From: Kribbella steppae
Lineage (GTDB): Bacteria; Actinomycetota; Actinomycetes; Propionibacteriales; Kribbellaceae
Reading direction: 5' to 3'
Assembly (NCBI RefSeq): GCF_004342025.1
Contig: NZ_SLWN01000010.1
Span: forward strand, 186,001-250,000
DNA length: 64,000 nucleotides
A program made the position numbers and the translations under genes. Shown here one piece after another: positions 1 through 7,930 of the stretch. Within the stretch, counting starts at the first letter, position 1. Every line of letters starts with the position of its first letter. The notes under the pieces are model-generated. The model was not told where the DNA came from and did no database searches. It was given only the letters and a program-made list of their open reading frames with translations.

Positions 1-194
1 CCGTCGGAGTTGGCGACGAGCTCCAGATCCCGCTCCAACGGCGGCGGCATCCGCAAAGTCACCTGCGGCACCAGCCCGCCGCCGATCACTCCGGCCAGGG
101 CGGTCCCCAGCCGGCCGGCGACGTACCCACCGTTCCCAGATCTCTCCGGTCCCTGGAACCGCCTGGCGATCCACACCGCTTCCCGGTCACTCAT
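1..194 (-). CDS. Thioesterase-like protein, N-terminal part (cut by window edge)
   Basis: An open frame on the minus strand starts at the ATG ending at position 194 and runs off the left edge, giving about 64 residues. The start contains FQGPERSGNGGYVAG, a pattern I associate with the N-terminus of actinobacterial hotdog/TesB-like acyl-CoA thioesterase-type proteins. The catalytic part lies outside the window, so the assignment rests on this motif only. The upstream region (195-401) holds no other recognisable gene. Confidence 0.5.
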   Translation of the reverse strand, partial: MSDREAVWIARRFQGPERSGNGGYVAGRLGTALAGVIGGGLVPQVTLRMPPPLERDLELVANSD

Positions 195-401
195 GGATCT
201 CGACCCTAGTCGTTCACGGTCGGTGCCTCGCATTGCCACACACAGTGATCAAATCTGGGTGCTCGGACCATCCCGGAGTACCTGATCCTTGGACTGGGCC
301 ATGAAGCGAACTACAAAGGTGTGAGTTGCGATCCTGGTGGGAAAGAAGGAGTTTCAGAGAAATCTGAGGAATTCTCGGAGATAACTGAGCTGAGTACTCC
401 T

Positions 402-421
402 GTTCAAACGACCGTTTGAAC
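402..421. promoter_or_regulatory. Perfect inverted repeat, likely TetR operator
   Basis: Arms GTTCAAACG and CGTTTGAAC (9 bp, perfect) are separated by AC. A -10-like TATGCT follows directly at 422-427. Size, symmetry and position 76 bp before the TetR start fit an autoregulatory TetR operator; this is inferred from position. Confidence 0.7.
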
Positions 422-497
422 TATGCTGACTGCAGGCTACGGCGAGTGAGCAGGTGGGGTGCCTGAGCAAGCAGTGGCCGGGGGGAAGGAGAACTCT

Positions 498-1124
498 GTG
501 GAAACGCCGGTCGAATCGACCCGGGAGAGATTGCTCAACGTCGCGGAGCAACGGTTTGGCGAAGGGGGTTACGAGGGAACATCGCTGCGGGCCATCACGG
601 TCGCGGCAGCCGCGAACATCGCGGCGGTCAACTATCACTTCGGCTCGAAGGAAGCGTTGCTGCGGGCGGCGGTGGCGCGTGCCATGGCGCCGGTCAACAC
701 CGAGCGCAGGCGTCGGCTGGACCAGTTGGAGGCCAATGGTCAGCCGGAGGCGGATCAGCTGATCCGCGCCTTCATCGAGCCTGGACTGGACCTGGTCACG
801 CGCCGCGGTGAACGCGGTGCCGTGGTCGCACGGTTCATCGGCCGGATCGCCTTCGATCCGAGTCAGCGGATCCGCGATCTGTATGCGGCCGAGTCCGATC
901 CGATCGAGGCGCGGTACCTGACCGCGCTGAAGGCCGCACTGCCGCACGCGACGCCGGATGCGGTCGCGTTCGGGTATGTGAACATGCTCGGTCTGCTCGC
1001 CCTGCATCAGTCGCAGGCGCTGTCCCGCACACCAGGTCTGGAGGACGCAGAGGACCCCGGCAAACTGGCCGAGAACCTGATCGCGTTCCTGGTGGCGGCG
1101 TTCGACCGGGGCCTGCGGGCCTGA
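498..1124 (+). CDS. TetR/AcrR family transcriptional regulator
   Basis: A 208-residue repressor-type protein. The N-terminal helix-turn-helix (about residues 10-55) contains the typical run ending in NYHFGSKEALLRA. The C-terminal part is an all-helical ligand/dimer domain with a final helix AENLIAFLVAAFDRGL, as in TetR_C members. I chose GTG 498 because AAGGAG lies 6 nt upstream; a GTG at 459 would add 13 residues without a good ribosome site. The operator-like repeat at 402-421 suggests autoregulation. It is not clearly tied to the kinase operon that starts 145 bp downstream, and its ligand is unknown. Confidence 0.85.
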   Translation: METPVESTRERLLNVAEQRFGEGGYEGTSLRAITVAAAANIAAVNYHFGSKEALLRAAVARAMAPVNTERRRRLDQLEANGQPEADQLIRAFIEPGLDLVTRRGERGAVVARFIGRIAFDPSQRIRDLYAAESDPIEARYLTALKAALPHATPDAVAFGYVNMLGLLALHQSQALSRTPGLEDAEDPGKLAENLIAFLVAAFDRGLRA

Positions 1125-1269
1125 TCCGGTGGCGGCCGAATACCCGTGGCGCCCTGCCCGCGGATCTTCGGACGCAACTGGACCAGCATCGCAGGTGGTC
1201 TGATGGGGGATGTCCAAAGACTGCTCACGGATGTTCGGACTGCCGGGTAACGCTGCATAATGGCGCTCC

Positions 1270-2235
1270 GTGGACCCCTGTGAAGTCGTGGTTGCCGTCG
1301 ATCTCGGTGGAACCCGGATGAAGTGCGGCCTGGTCGCCGCCGACGGTGCCGTGCTGCACCGCGAGACCAGGCCGACTCCCCGGGCTGTGTCTGGTTCACG
1401 GGGCGGGGGCCGCGCCGTGCTCGACGCCCTGCTGGAAACCGTCGTCGAACTCGGCCAGAAGGCGACCGCGGACGGCCACCGGGTGCGCGCCATCGGCGTC
1501 GTCGTCCCCGGCGTCATCGACGCCGCGACCGGCACCGTCAGCGCCGAGAACCTGGACTGGGTCGGTACACCGGTCCTCGCCGAGCTGACCGCCGCGGTCG
1601 GCGAGGACGTACCGGTCGTGCTCGCCCACGACGTCCGGGCCGGCGGGTACGCCGAGCTCCGCCAGGGCGCTCTGGCCGGCACCACGAACTCGATGTTCCT
1701 TCCGCTCGGCACCGGGATCGCCGCCGCGATGGTGGTCGACGGCTCGCTGGTCAGCGGCGACGGGTACGCCGGTGAACTCGGTCACACCCGCTTCGTCCAC
1801 GGCGACGCCGCCGAGCTGTGCGCCTGCGGTCAGTGGGGCTGCCTCGAGACCGTCGCCTCCGCCGCGGCCCTGGCCCGGAGGTACGGCGCTCGCACCGGAC
1901 GGACCGTGGACGGCGCCCGCGAGGTGCTCGAGCTGCTCGCTGCCGGTGACCCGGATGCCGCACAGGTCTGGGACGACGCGCTGACCGTCCTGGTCGACGC
2001 GCTCGTCCTCTACACGACCCTGGTCGCGCCCACGCGGATCGCGATCGGTGGTGGACTGGTGGGAGCGGGCGAGACGCTGCTGCAGCCGCTCCGTGACGGT
2101 CTGCACGCGCGGCTGACGTTCCAGCGCGAGCCGGAGATCGTCGCCGCCGTCCTGGGCGAGGAGGCCGGCTGTCTGGGCGCCGCCCGGATGGCCTGGGACC
2201 GGGTAGCTGCAGACGAGGGTGAAGGGACGGCATGA
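1270..2235 (+). CDS. ROK family sugar kinase (amino-sugar kinase type)
   Basis: 321 residues. The N-terminal ATP-binding motif DLGGTRMKCG is at residues 11-20. A GTGIAAAMVVDG segment is followed by the ROK signature with the zinc-type cluster CACGQWGCLE, and GGGLVGAG near the end. ROK kinases phosphorylate glucose, N-acetylglucosamine or N-acetylmannosamine. Because the stop overlaps the nagA start (ATGA, 2232-2235), an N-acetyl-hexosamine is the most likely substrate. Start is GTG 1270. It is the first gene of a four-gene operon that makes glycolytic intermediates from an amino sugar. Exact substrate is not resolved. Confidence 0.85.
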   Translation: MDPCEVVVAVDLGGTRMKCGLVAADGAVLHRETRPTPRAVSGSRGGGRAVLDALLETVVELGQKATADGHRVRAIGVVVPGVIDAATGTVSAENLDWVGTPVLAELTAAVGEDVPVVLAHDVRAGGYAELRQGALAGTTNSMFLPLGTGIAAAMVVDGSLVSGDGYAGELGHTRFVHGDAAELCACGQWGCLETVASAAALARRYGARTGRTVDGAREVLELLAAGDPDAAQVWDDALTVLVDALVLYTTLVAPTRIAIGGGLVGAGETLLQPLRDGLHARLTFQREPEIVAAVLGEEAGCLGAARMAWDRVAADEGEGTA

Positions 2236-3362
2236 CGACTTATCGCGTGGGCCGGATTGTCACGCCGGACGACGTCCTGGAGAACGCCTGGATCCAGGTG
2301 GTCGACGAGGACATCCTCGCCTTCGGCCGCCGGTCCGAGGGGATGCCGGCCGACGGCAAGCGGCCGGAGGAGCTCGGCAACGTCACGGTCGTCCCGGGCT
2401 TCGTCGACATCCACACCCACGGTGGCGGCGGGTCGACGTACTCGACGACCGATCCGGAGGAGGCGCGCAAGGTCGCGGCCTTCCATGCCAAGCACGGTAC
2501 GACGACCACGCTGGCCAGCCTGGTCACGTCGCCGCTCGACGACCTGGTCTCGCAGACCGCGTGCCTCGCGGATCTCGTCGCTGACGGTGTGATCGCGGGC
2601 GTCCACCTCGAAGGACCGTTCCTGTCCGAGGCACGGTGTGGTGCGCACGAGCCGACGCAGCTGCGTGACCCGGTCTCGGACGATGTGTCCAAGGTGCTGA
2701 GTGACGTCGTGCGGATGGTGACGATCGCGCCGGAGCTCGAGCACGGGCTGGACGCGATCCGGCAGGTGGTCGACGCCGGCGCTGTCGCCGCGCTCGGGCA
2801 CACCGACGCGACGTACGAGCAGATGATCGCCGGTGCCGACGCCGGGGCGACCGTGGCGACGCACCTGTTCAACGGGATGCGGCCGTTCCACCACCGCGAC
2901 CCCGGTCCGGTCGGTGCCGCGATCAACGACGAGCGGTTGCTGCTCGAAGTGATCAACGACGGCCTGCACGTGGATCCGCAGGTCGTCCGGGTCGCACTGG
3001 CCGCCGCGGGGGTGAACCGGATCGCGCTGATCACCGACGCGATGGAGGCGACCGGGATGCCGGAGGGACGGTACAAGCTCGGCAACCTCGAGGTGGACGT
3101 GAAGGACGGGCTGGTGACGCTCGCGCACGGCACACACTCGATCGCCGGCAGCACCCTGACGATGGACGTCGCCTACGCCAACGCGGTCAAGGCCGGGGTG
3201 TCCCTGGTCGACGCGTCCCGGATGGCGTCGACCACGCCGGCCCAGACCTTCGGCTGGTACGACGTCGGCGCGATCGAGACCGGTAAGCGGGCCGACCTGG
3301 TGCTTCTGGACGAGGAGTACGCCGTCCAGAAGGTGATGCGGGCCGGGTCGTGGCTGGACTGA
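2232..3362 (+). CDS. nagA: N-acetylglucosamine-6-phosphate deacetylase
   Basis: 376 residues, normal for NagA. It removes acetate from GlcNAc-6-P (or GalNAc-6-P in the AgaA variant). Amidohydrolase features appear in order: metal motif DIHTHGGGGS, HLEGPFLSE, ALGHTDATYEQ, THLFNGMRPFHHRDPG, and LITDAMEATGMPEG carrying the catalytic Asp. Translationally coupled to the upstream kinase by a 4-bp overlap and 7 bp from the PfkB kinase. The operon context leaves open whether the in vivo substrate is the GlcN or GalN epimer. Confidence 0.92.
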   Translation: MTTYRVGRIVTPDDVLENAWIQVVDEDILAFGRRSEGMPADGKRPEELGNVTVVPGFVDIHTHGGGGSTYSTTDPEEARKVAAFHAKHGTTTTLASLVTSPLDDLVSQTACLADLVADGVIAGVHLEGPFLSEARCGAHEPTQLRDPVSDDVSKVLSDVVRMVTIAPELEHGLDAIRQVVDAGAVAALGHTDATYEQMIAGADAGATVATHLFNGMRPFHHRDPGPVGAAINDERLLLEVINDGLHVDPQVVRVALAAAGVNRIALITDAMEATGMPEGRYKLGNLEVDVKDGLVTLAHGTHSIAGSTLTMDVAYANAVKAGVSLVDASRMASTTPAQTFGWYDVGAIETGKRADLVLLDEEYAVQKVMRAGSWLD

Positions 3363-3369
3363 TCGGCCC

Positions 3370-4275
3370 ATGATCGGCACCGTCACTCTCAACCTCGCGC
3401 TGGACGTCACCTACGAGGTGGACCAGGTCGTCCTCGGCGGCAGTCATCGGGTCGACGCGATCCGGCAACGGGCCGGCGGCAAGGGTGTGAACGTCGCGCG
3501 GGTGGCGTCGACGCTCGGCCACCAGGTGCTCGTGCTCGGGTTCGTCGGCGGTGTCACCGGTGAGCTGGTCGCCGAGGAGCTCTTCGACGCCGGGCTGACC
3601 GCGCTGCTCACCCCGATCGCCGGGGAGACCCGCCGTACCGTTGCCATCGTCAACGGCGCCGACGGGGACGCGACGATCTTCAACGAGGCCGGCCCGTCGG
3701 TCACCAGCGACGAGTGGCGAGCGTTCCTCGACCGGATGCCGTGGGGTCGGCTGGGTGTCCTGGCATGCTCCGGCAGCCTTCCGCCGGGTCTGCCGGCCGA
3801 TGCGTACGCCGAACTCGCGGTCCGGGCCCGGCATCACGACGTACTGACGGTGATCGACACCGGTGGCGACGCGCTGACCGCGGCGGCGAAGGCCGGTGCG
3901 GTCGTGCGCTCCAACGCGGCCGAGTTGCGCGACGCGCTCGGCGACACCACGGTCGAAGAGGGCGCTCGGCAACTGGTTCAGCTCGGCGCGACCGCGGCCG
4001 TGATCACCGACGGGTCGCGCGGAATGGTTGCCGCCAGCCACAAAGGTGTCTGGCGGGCGTTGCCGGTCGAGAAGGTGTCCGGGAATCCGACCGGGGCGGG
4101 AGATGCCTGTACGGCGGTGGTCGCCGCGGCCGTCGCGGAGGCGCCCGAGCCGGACTGGACCGTCGTACTGAAGTCTGCCGTCGCAGCATCCGCCGCCGCT
4201 GTCCTGACACCGGTTGCCGGGGACATCGATCTGGGCGCGTACCGGCGTTGGCAACCTCAGGTTGCCGTCAACTAG
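3370..4275 (+). CDS. PfkB-family hexose-phosphate kinase (1-phosphofructokinase / tagatose-6-phosphate kinase type)
   Basis: 301 residues. PfkB signature 1 is GGKGVNVARVASTLGH near residue 37, and signature 2 is NPTGAGDACTAVVAAA near residue 239 with the catalytic Asp in GAGD. The N-terminus MIGTVTLNLALDVTYEVD resembles FruK/LacC. It should phosphorylate fructose-1-P, fructose-6-P or tagatose-6-P to the bisphosphate. Placed between nagA and a class II aldolase, it fits a tagatose-6-P or fructose-6-P step of amino-sugar breakdown; homology alone cannot choose between them. Confidence 0.85.
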   Translation: MIGTVTLNLALDVTYEVDQVVLGGSHRVDAIRQRAGGKGVNVARVASTLGHQVLVLGFVGGVTGELVAEELFDAGLTALLTPIAGETRRTVAIVNGADGDATIFNEAGPSVTSDEWRAFLDRMPWGRLGVLACSGSLPPGLPADAYAELAVRARHHDVLTVIDTGGDALTAAAKAGAVVRSNAAELRDALGDTTVEEGARQLVQLGATAAVITDGSRGMVAASHKGVWRALPVEKVSGNPTGAGDACTAVVAAAVAEAPEPDWTVVLKSAVAASAAAVLTPVAGDIDLGAYRRWQPQVAVN

Positions 4276-4286
4276 AAGGAGTTCTC

Positions 4287-5123
4287 ATGCCGTTGGTTTC
4301 CGGGGCCGAGGTCGTGCTGGCCGCTGCCAAGGCCGGTCGCGGGGTCGGCGCGTTCAACGTCATCCAGCTGGAGCACGCGATCGCGCTGATCGCCGGTGCC
4401 GAGCAGGCCGGCGCGCCGGTCATCCTGCAGATCAGTGAGAACGCGGTGAAGTACCACGGCGCGCTCAAACCGATCGGTGTCGCCACCTTGGCTGCTGCGG
4501 CCGCCGCATCGGTCCCGGTCGTCGTACACCTCGATCACGCGATGGACCGCGACCTGGTCACCGAGGCGGTCTCACTCGGCTTCACCTCGGTCATGTACGA
4601 CGCGTCGAAGCTCGAGTACGCCGACAACGTCGCCGCCACCAGCGAGGTGACGACGTTCTGCCACGACCACGGTGTCTTCGTCGAGGCCGAGATCGGTGAG
4701 GTCGGCGGTAAGGACGGCGTCCACGCGCCCGGCGCCCGCACCCGCCCCGACGAAGCCGTCGCCTTCGCCGAAGCCACCGGCGTCGACGCCCTCGCAGTAG
4801 CTGTCGGCTCGTCCCACGCGATGACCGAGCGCACCGCGACCCTCGACTTCGATCTGATCACCGAGCTTCACGCCGCGGTCGCCGTACCGCTCGTCCTGCA
4901 CGGCTCCTCCGGTGTGGCCGACCCCGATCTCACCCGCGCCGTCGAGGCCGGCATGACAAAGGTCAACATCGCCACCCACCTCAACAACGTCTTCACCGAG
5001 TCGGTTCGCCAGACGCTCGCCGACAACCCGACGCTGGTGGACACCCGCAAGTACCTGGGCCCGGCCCGCGATGCGGTCGCCGCCGAGGTGGCTCGGCTGC
5101 TCGGAGTTCTGAAAGCGGTCTAG
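4287..5123 (+). CDS. Class II ketose-bisphosphate aldolase (FbaA/GatY/KbaY-like)
   Basis: 278 residues, near the size of GatY/KbaY and smaller than E. coli FbaA. Visible features are VVHLDHAMD (zinc His and catalytic Asp), EAEIGEVGGKDG, LHGSSGV and KVNIATHLNN, the last two forming the phosphate site. It cleaves fructose- or tagatose-1,6-bisphosphate to two trioses. ATG 4287 follows AGAAGGAG (4274-4281). As last gene of the operon it completes the route from amino sugar to glycolysis. Its stop lies in the first copy of a 21-bp tandem duplication. Confidence 0.88.
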   Translation: MPLVSGAEVVLAAAKAGRGVGAFNVIQLEHAIALIAGAEQAGAPVILQISENAVKYHGALKPIGVATLAAAAAASVPVVVHLDHAMDRDLVTEAVSLGFTSVMYDASKLEYADNVAATSEVTTFCHDHGVFVEAEIGEVGGKDGVHAPGARTRPDEAVAFAEATGVDALAVAVGSSHAMTERTATLDFDLITELHAAVAVPLVLHGSSGVADPDLTRAVEAGMTKVNIATHLNNVFTESVRQTLADNPTLVDTRKYLGPARDAVAAEVARLLGVLKAV

Positions 5124-5150
5124 AGCGAGCTGAAAGCGGTCTAGAGCGAG
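5109..5150. repeat. Perfect 21-bp tandem duplication across two convergent stop codons
   Basis: The unit starting CTGAAAGCGGTCTAGAGC occurs at 5109-5129 and again at 5130-5150 with no mismatch. The first copy holds the aldolase TAG (5121-5123); the second holds the stop of the minus-strand gene (5141-5143). With a single copy the two stops would share the palindrome CTAG. Confidence 0.95.
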
Positions 5151-5395
5151 GCGCTGCCGCGGACCCAGTGAGCGCGCAACTCGTCACGCGCGAACTGCAC
5201 CTGCTCGCGCGCCTTCGGATCGGGTACTTCGAAGTCCTCGATCAACCGGGTCAGTGCCAACTCCAGCGCCGCGACCACGGCGTCCTCCTCGGACAGGTCG
5301 GACTCGGCCACCTCGCGGAGTCCGGCGGCGAGTGCGGTCAGTCCCGCCCGCTCGTGGTCGGTGAGCCGGACCGTGAGCTCGGTTCTGCTGTCCAC
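5141..5395 (-). CDS. Small hypothetical protein
   Basis: 84 residues from GTG 5395, chosen because AGGAGG lies 7 nt upstream on that strand. It begins with a strand-like ELTVRLTD followed by acidic helices (AGLTALAAGLREVAESDLSEEDAVVAALELALTR is predicted helical) and a charged end. No family recognised. It is convergent with the aldolase gene and divergent from a TetR gene, sharing about 84 bp of promoter region that holds a TetR-type inverted repeat. An upstream alternative start exists at 5452 but would run through that repeat. Confidence 0.6.
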   Translation of the reverse strand: MDSRTELTVRLTDHERAGLTALAAGLREVAESDLSEEDAVVAALELALTRLIEDFEVPDPKAREQVQFARDELRAHWVRGSASL

Positions 5396-5430
5396 GTCTG
5401 TCCTCCTGCGCTTGGTACAGTCATGGTGCC

Positions 5431-5450
5431 GTGCAACGACCGTGTTGCAC
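5431..5450. promoter_or_regulatory. Inverted repeat between divergent genes, likely TetR operator
   Basis: Arms GTGCAAC and GTTGCAC (7 bp, perfect) flank GACCGT. The repeat sits between the start at 5395 on the minus strand and the TetR start at 5479. The TGTTGC/GCAAC core recurs in the larger repeat at 6034-6074, supporting one regulator for both sites. Confidence 0.65.
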
Positions 5451-5478
5451 AATACTCAAGGATGAGGCTCCGATCAGG

Positions 5479-6033
5479 ATGACCGTGACGGTGGACGAGA
5501 CGCTGCGTGAGGCGACCATCGCGGTGCTCGCCGAGCACGGCTGGTCCGGTGTGACGCTGGAACGGGTGGCCGAGCAGGTCGGCCGCTCGCGGGTCACCCT
5601 GTGGCGCCAGGGTCTGACCGTCGAGATGCTGCTGAACTCATTGCTCGACGCGCTCGCCGAGGACTACCGGAACACGATGTGGCCGGTCCTGGCCGGCTCC
5701 GGCACCGGCCGGGAGGGCCTGATCAGAACGCTGGAAGCGCTGTTCGACGTGATCGACCGGCATCTGCCGCTGATGCTGTCGTCGGATCTGGTCTTCCACC
5801 AGGAGCAGGCGCGCAACGGTCCGGTCTCGTTCATCGATCCGTTCGAGCGGTTCCTGCGCGAGGGGGAGGCGGACGGCACGCTGCATCCGCACGGCCGGAT
5901 CAGCGACGTGGCCGAGGTGCTGATGGTCTCCGCGGCCTTCACCTACGTGCACATGCGCGGCCGCCACCACTGGTCCCGCGCCCGCGTCCGCCGGCTGACG
6001 CTCGACCTGGTGCTACGCGGCGTCGCCTTCTGA
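5479..6033 (+). CDS. TetR family transcriptional regulator
   Basis: 184 residues from ATG 5479 (MTVTVDETLREA). The helix-turn-helix spans about residues 8-50, with GWSGVTLERVAEQVGRSRVT followed by LWRQGLTVEMLL; the usual YYHF segment is replaced by LWRQ. The C-terminal half is helical (ligand/dimer domain). A start at GTG 5431 would place coding sequence over the operator-like repeat, so I prefer the internal ATG. It stands directly upstream of a HIT-like gene and an amino-acid permease, with related inverted repeats on both sides of the regulator gene, so those genes are its likely targets. Confidence 0.82.
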   Translation: MTVTVDETLREATIAVLAEHGWSGVTLERVAEQVGRSRVTLWRQGLTVEMLLNSLLDALAEDYRNTMWPVLAGSGTGREGLIRTLEALFDVIDRHLPLMLSSDLVFHQEQARNGPVSFIDPFERFLREGEADGTLHPHGRISDVAEVLMVSAAFTYVHMRGRHHWSRARVRRLTLDLVLRGVAF

Positions 6034-6074
6034 TGAAACATGACTGTTGCAATTTCCGCAACGGCCATGTTTCA
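6034..6074. promoter_or_regulatory. Long imperfect inverted repeat upstream of HIT-like gene
   Basis: Arms at 6034-6050 (TGAAACATGACTGTTGC) and 6058-6074 (GCAACGGCCATGTTTCA) pair with two mismatches around AATTTCC. It begins right after the TetR stop and ends 31 bp before the next start. The inner TGTTGC/GCAAC matches the repeat at 5431-5450, so an operator is more likely than a terminator; no T-run follows. Confidence 0.6.
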
Positions 6075-6105
6075 CTGGCGGAAACCACGTTCCTGGAGGA
6101 CCGCC

Positions 6106-6630
6106 ATGACTCTTCCCTATGCCGAACCGCTGACCCGGCTGGCGCCACAGCCCCGGGTGATCCCCGAGCCGCCGCGCGTCGGTGAGCCCGGTGGTGACCC
6201 GTGCGGCCTGTGCGACTGGCTGGCCGATTACGAGCACTCCGAGCATCAGCCGCCGCTCTGGGTGAACGAGGACTGGGCGCTGATCCGGGCGACCGGTGTC
6301 ACCATCCCCGGGGTGGTCTGGCTGGCCAGCCGGGGCCATCACGACACGTTCGCCGATCTGCCGGACCGGGTCGCCGCGAGCTACGGGCCCGTCGTCGCTC
6401 GGGTCGAGCGCGCGATTCTCGGACTGGGCGACATCGCGCGGGTGCATGTCTATCGTTGGGGCGACGGTTCGGCCCACTTCCACGTGTGGTTCTTCCCCCG
6501 GCCGCTCGGCATGCTCGAGGCACGGCGGGAGATGCTGCCGTTGTGGGCGGACCTACTGCCCGAAGCACCCAAGGAGGTCGTGGCCGATGCCGAGCGGAAG
6601 ATCGCTGCGGCGATGGCGGCGGGCGACTGA
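6106..6630 (+). CDS. HIT-like family protein
   Basis: 174 residues from ATG 6106, preceded by CTGGAGGA. The C-terminal half has SAHFHVWFFPRP, a form of the histidine-triad motif (HxHxx) of nucleotide hydrolases/transferases such as Ap4A hydrolases; the third His is not evident, so catalysis is uncertain. A CGLCDW pair of cysteines near residue 29 could be a zinc site, as in GalT-like and some HIT proteins. It lies 1 bp from the permease start and downstream of a candidate operator, suggesting joint TetR control. The substrate is unknown. Confidence 0.65.
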   Translation: MTLPYAEPLTRLAPQPRVIPEPPRVGEPGGDPCGLCDWLADYEHSEHQPPLWVNEDWALIRATGVTIPGVVWLASRGHHDTFADLPDRVAASYGPVVARVERAILGLGDIARVHVYRWGDGSAHFHVWFFPRPLGMLEARREMLPLWADLLPEAPKEVVADAERKIAAAMAAGD

Positions 6631-6631
6631 C

Positions 6632-7930
6632 GTGACCCCGACCGGCTCACACCCCGGACAGGCGCCTCTCCCCGGACCTCAGCCGGCGTTGGCGCGCAGG
6701 CTGGGAGTCGCGGACGCGGTGGTGATCGGCCTGGGGTCGATGGTGGGTGCTGGTGTGTTCGCGGTGTGGACCCCGGCCGCGCAGGCGGCCGGTGCAGGTC
6801 TCCTGATCGGGTTGGTGATTGCGGCGGTTGTTGCCTACTGCAATGCGGCGTCGTCGGCTCAGCTGGCGGCTGTCTATCCGGTGTCGGGCGGGACGTACGT
6901 GTACGGCCGGGAGCGGCTGGGGGAGTGGTGGGGTTTCGCCGCGGGCTGGTGCTTCGTCATCGGCAAGACCGCGTCGTGTGCGGCAATGGCGCTGACGTTC
7001 GCCACCTATGCGGTGCCCGGTGCCGAATGGCTCCAGCGACTGATCGCACTGCTCGCAGTTGCCGGGCTGGCGGCCGTCAACTACCGCGGGGTGACCAGGA
7101 CCGCCCGGCTGACCAGAATCCTGGTCACGTGCACCTTGGTGGTCCTTGCTCTCGTGCTGGTTCTGCTCTTCACCGGTGAGCCACATCGCGAACTGCCGGC
7201 CCTCACCGGCACCTCACCGTACGGAGTCCTGCAGGCGGCGGGGCTGTTGTTCTTCGCCTTCGCCGGCTACGCGCGGATCGCCACGATGGGCGAGGAGGTG
7301 CGGGACCCCGCGAAGACCATCCCCCGCGCCATCAGCATCGCCGTGATACTTGCCATCGGCATCTACTTCGTGGTCGGCCTCGCGCTGTTGCGGGTGCTCG
7401 ACCCCGCGACGACCGCCGCGCCGCTGGCCGCCGCGGTCGACGCGGTCGGTGCGGCCTGGGCGGTGCCGGTGGTGAGGATCGGAGCTGCGCTCGCCAGCCT
7501 CGGTGCGCTTCTCGCCCTGATCGCCGGCATCGGGCGGACCTCCCTGGCGATGGCGCGCAACCACGACCTCCCCGCGTGGTTGGCCGCCGTACATCCGCGC
7601 TACCAAGTGCCCCACCACGCCGAGATCGCGCTCGCCGTGGTCGTCGGCATCCTCGTCCTCACCACCGACCTCAGAGGCGTGATCGGCTTCTCGTCCTTCG
7701 GTGTCCTGCTGTACTACGCGATCGCCCACGCCTCCGCGTTCACGCAACCGGCCGATCAACGTCGTTGGCCTCGCGCCGTCAACGTGATCGGCCTGGTCGG
7801 TTGCGTTGTCCTCGCCGTCACCCTGCCGTGGACCTCAGCAGTGGTCGCTGCCGCACTACTTGGTCTTGCCCTGCTTGTACGGCGGTTGCGAGCACCTAGG
7901 ACAGGTCCCGGCGAATCCGCCAGAAGCTGA
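6632..7930 (+). CDS. APC-superfamily amino acid permease
   Basis: 432 residues from GTG 6632, one base after the preceding stop. The N-terminal GLGSMVGAGVFAVW is the conserved APC TM1 motif (GxxxGxGIF type). About 12 hydrophobic segments follow, with FFAFAGYARIATMGEEVRDPAKTIPRAI, the EE(x)RNP-like loop of the YjdE/cationic amino-acid group, around residue 205. It should carry an amino acid or amine across the membrane. The last 35 bp overlap the 3' end of the convergent ABC permease gene. Confidence 0.88.
   Translation: MTPTGSHPGQAPLPGPQPALARRLGVADAVVIGLGSMVGAGVFAVWTPAAQAAGAGLLIGLVIAAVVAYCNAASSAQLAAVYPVSGGTYVYGRERLGEWWGFAAGWCFVIGKTASCAAMALTFATYAVPGAEWLQRLIALLAVAGLAAVNYRGVTRTARLTRILVTCTLVVLALVLVLLFTGEPHRELPALTGTSPYGVLQAAGLLFFAFAGYARIATMGEEVRDPAKTIPRAISIAVILAIGIYFVVGLALLRVLDPATTAAPLAAAVDAVGAAWAVPVVRIGAALASLGALLALIAGIGRTSLAMARNHDLPAWLAAVHPRYQVPHHAEIALAVVVGILVLTTDLRGVIGFSSFGVLLYYAIAHASAFTQPADQRRWPRAVNVIGLVGCVVLAVTLPWTSAVVAAALLGLALLVRRLRAPRTGPGESARS

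Noticed and set aside
1183..1204. GACCA ... TGGTC element upstream of the ROK kinase as a DasR (dre) site
   Set aside because: The half-sites are in the opposite order and 10 bp apart, unlike the TGGTCTAGACCA type of dre sequence.
5431..5478. Upstream GTG start for the TetR gene
   Set aside because: It would put the inverted repeat inside the coding region and adds residues unlike a TetR N-terminus; ATG 5479 fits better.
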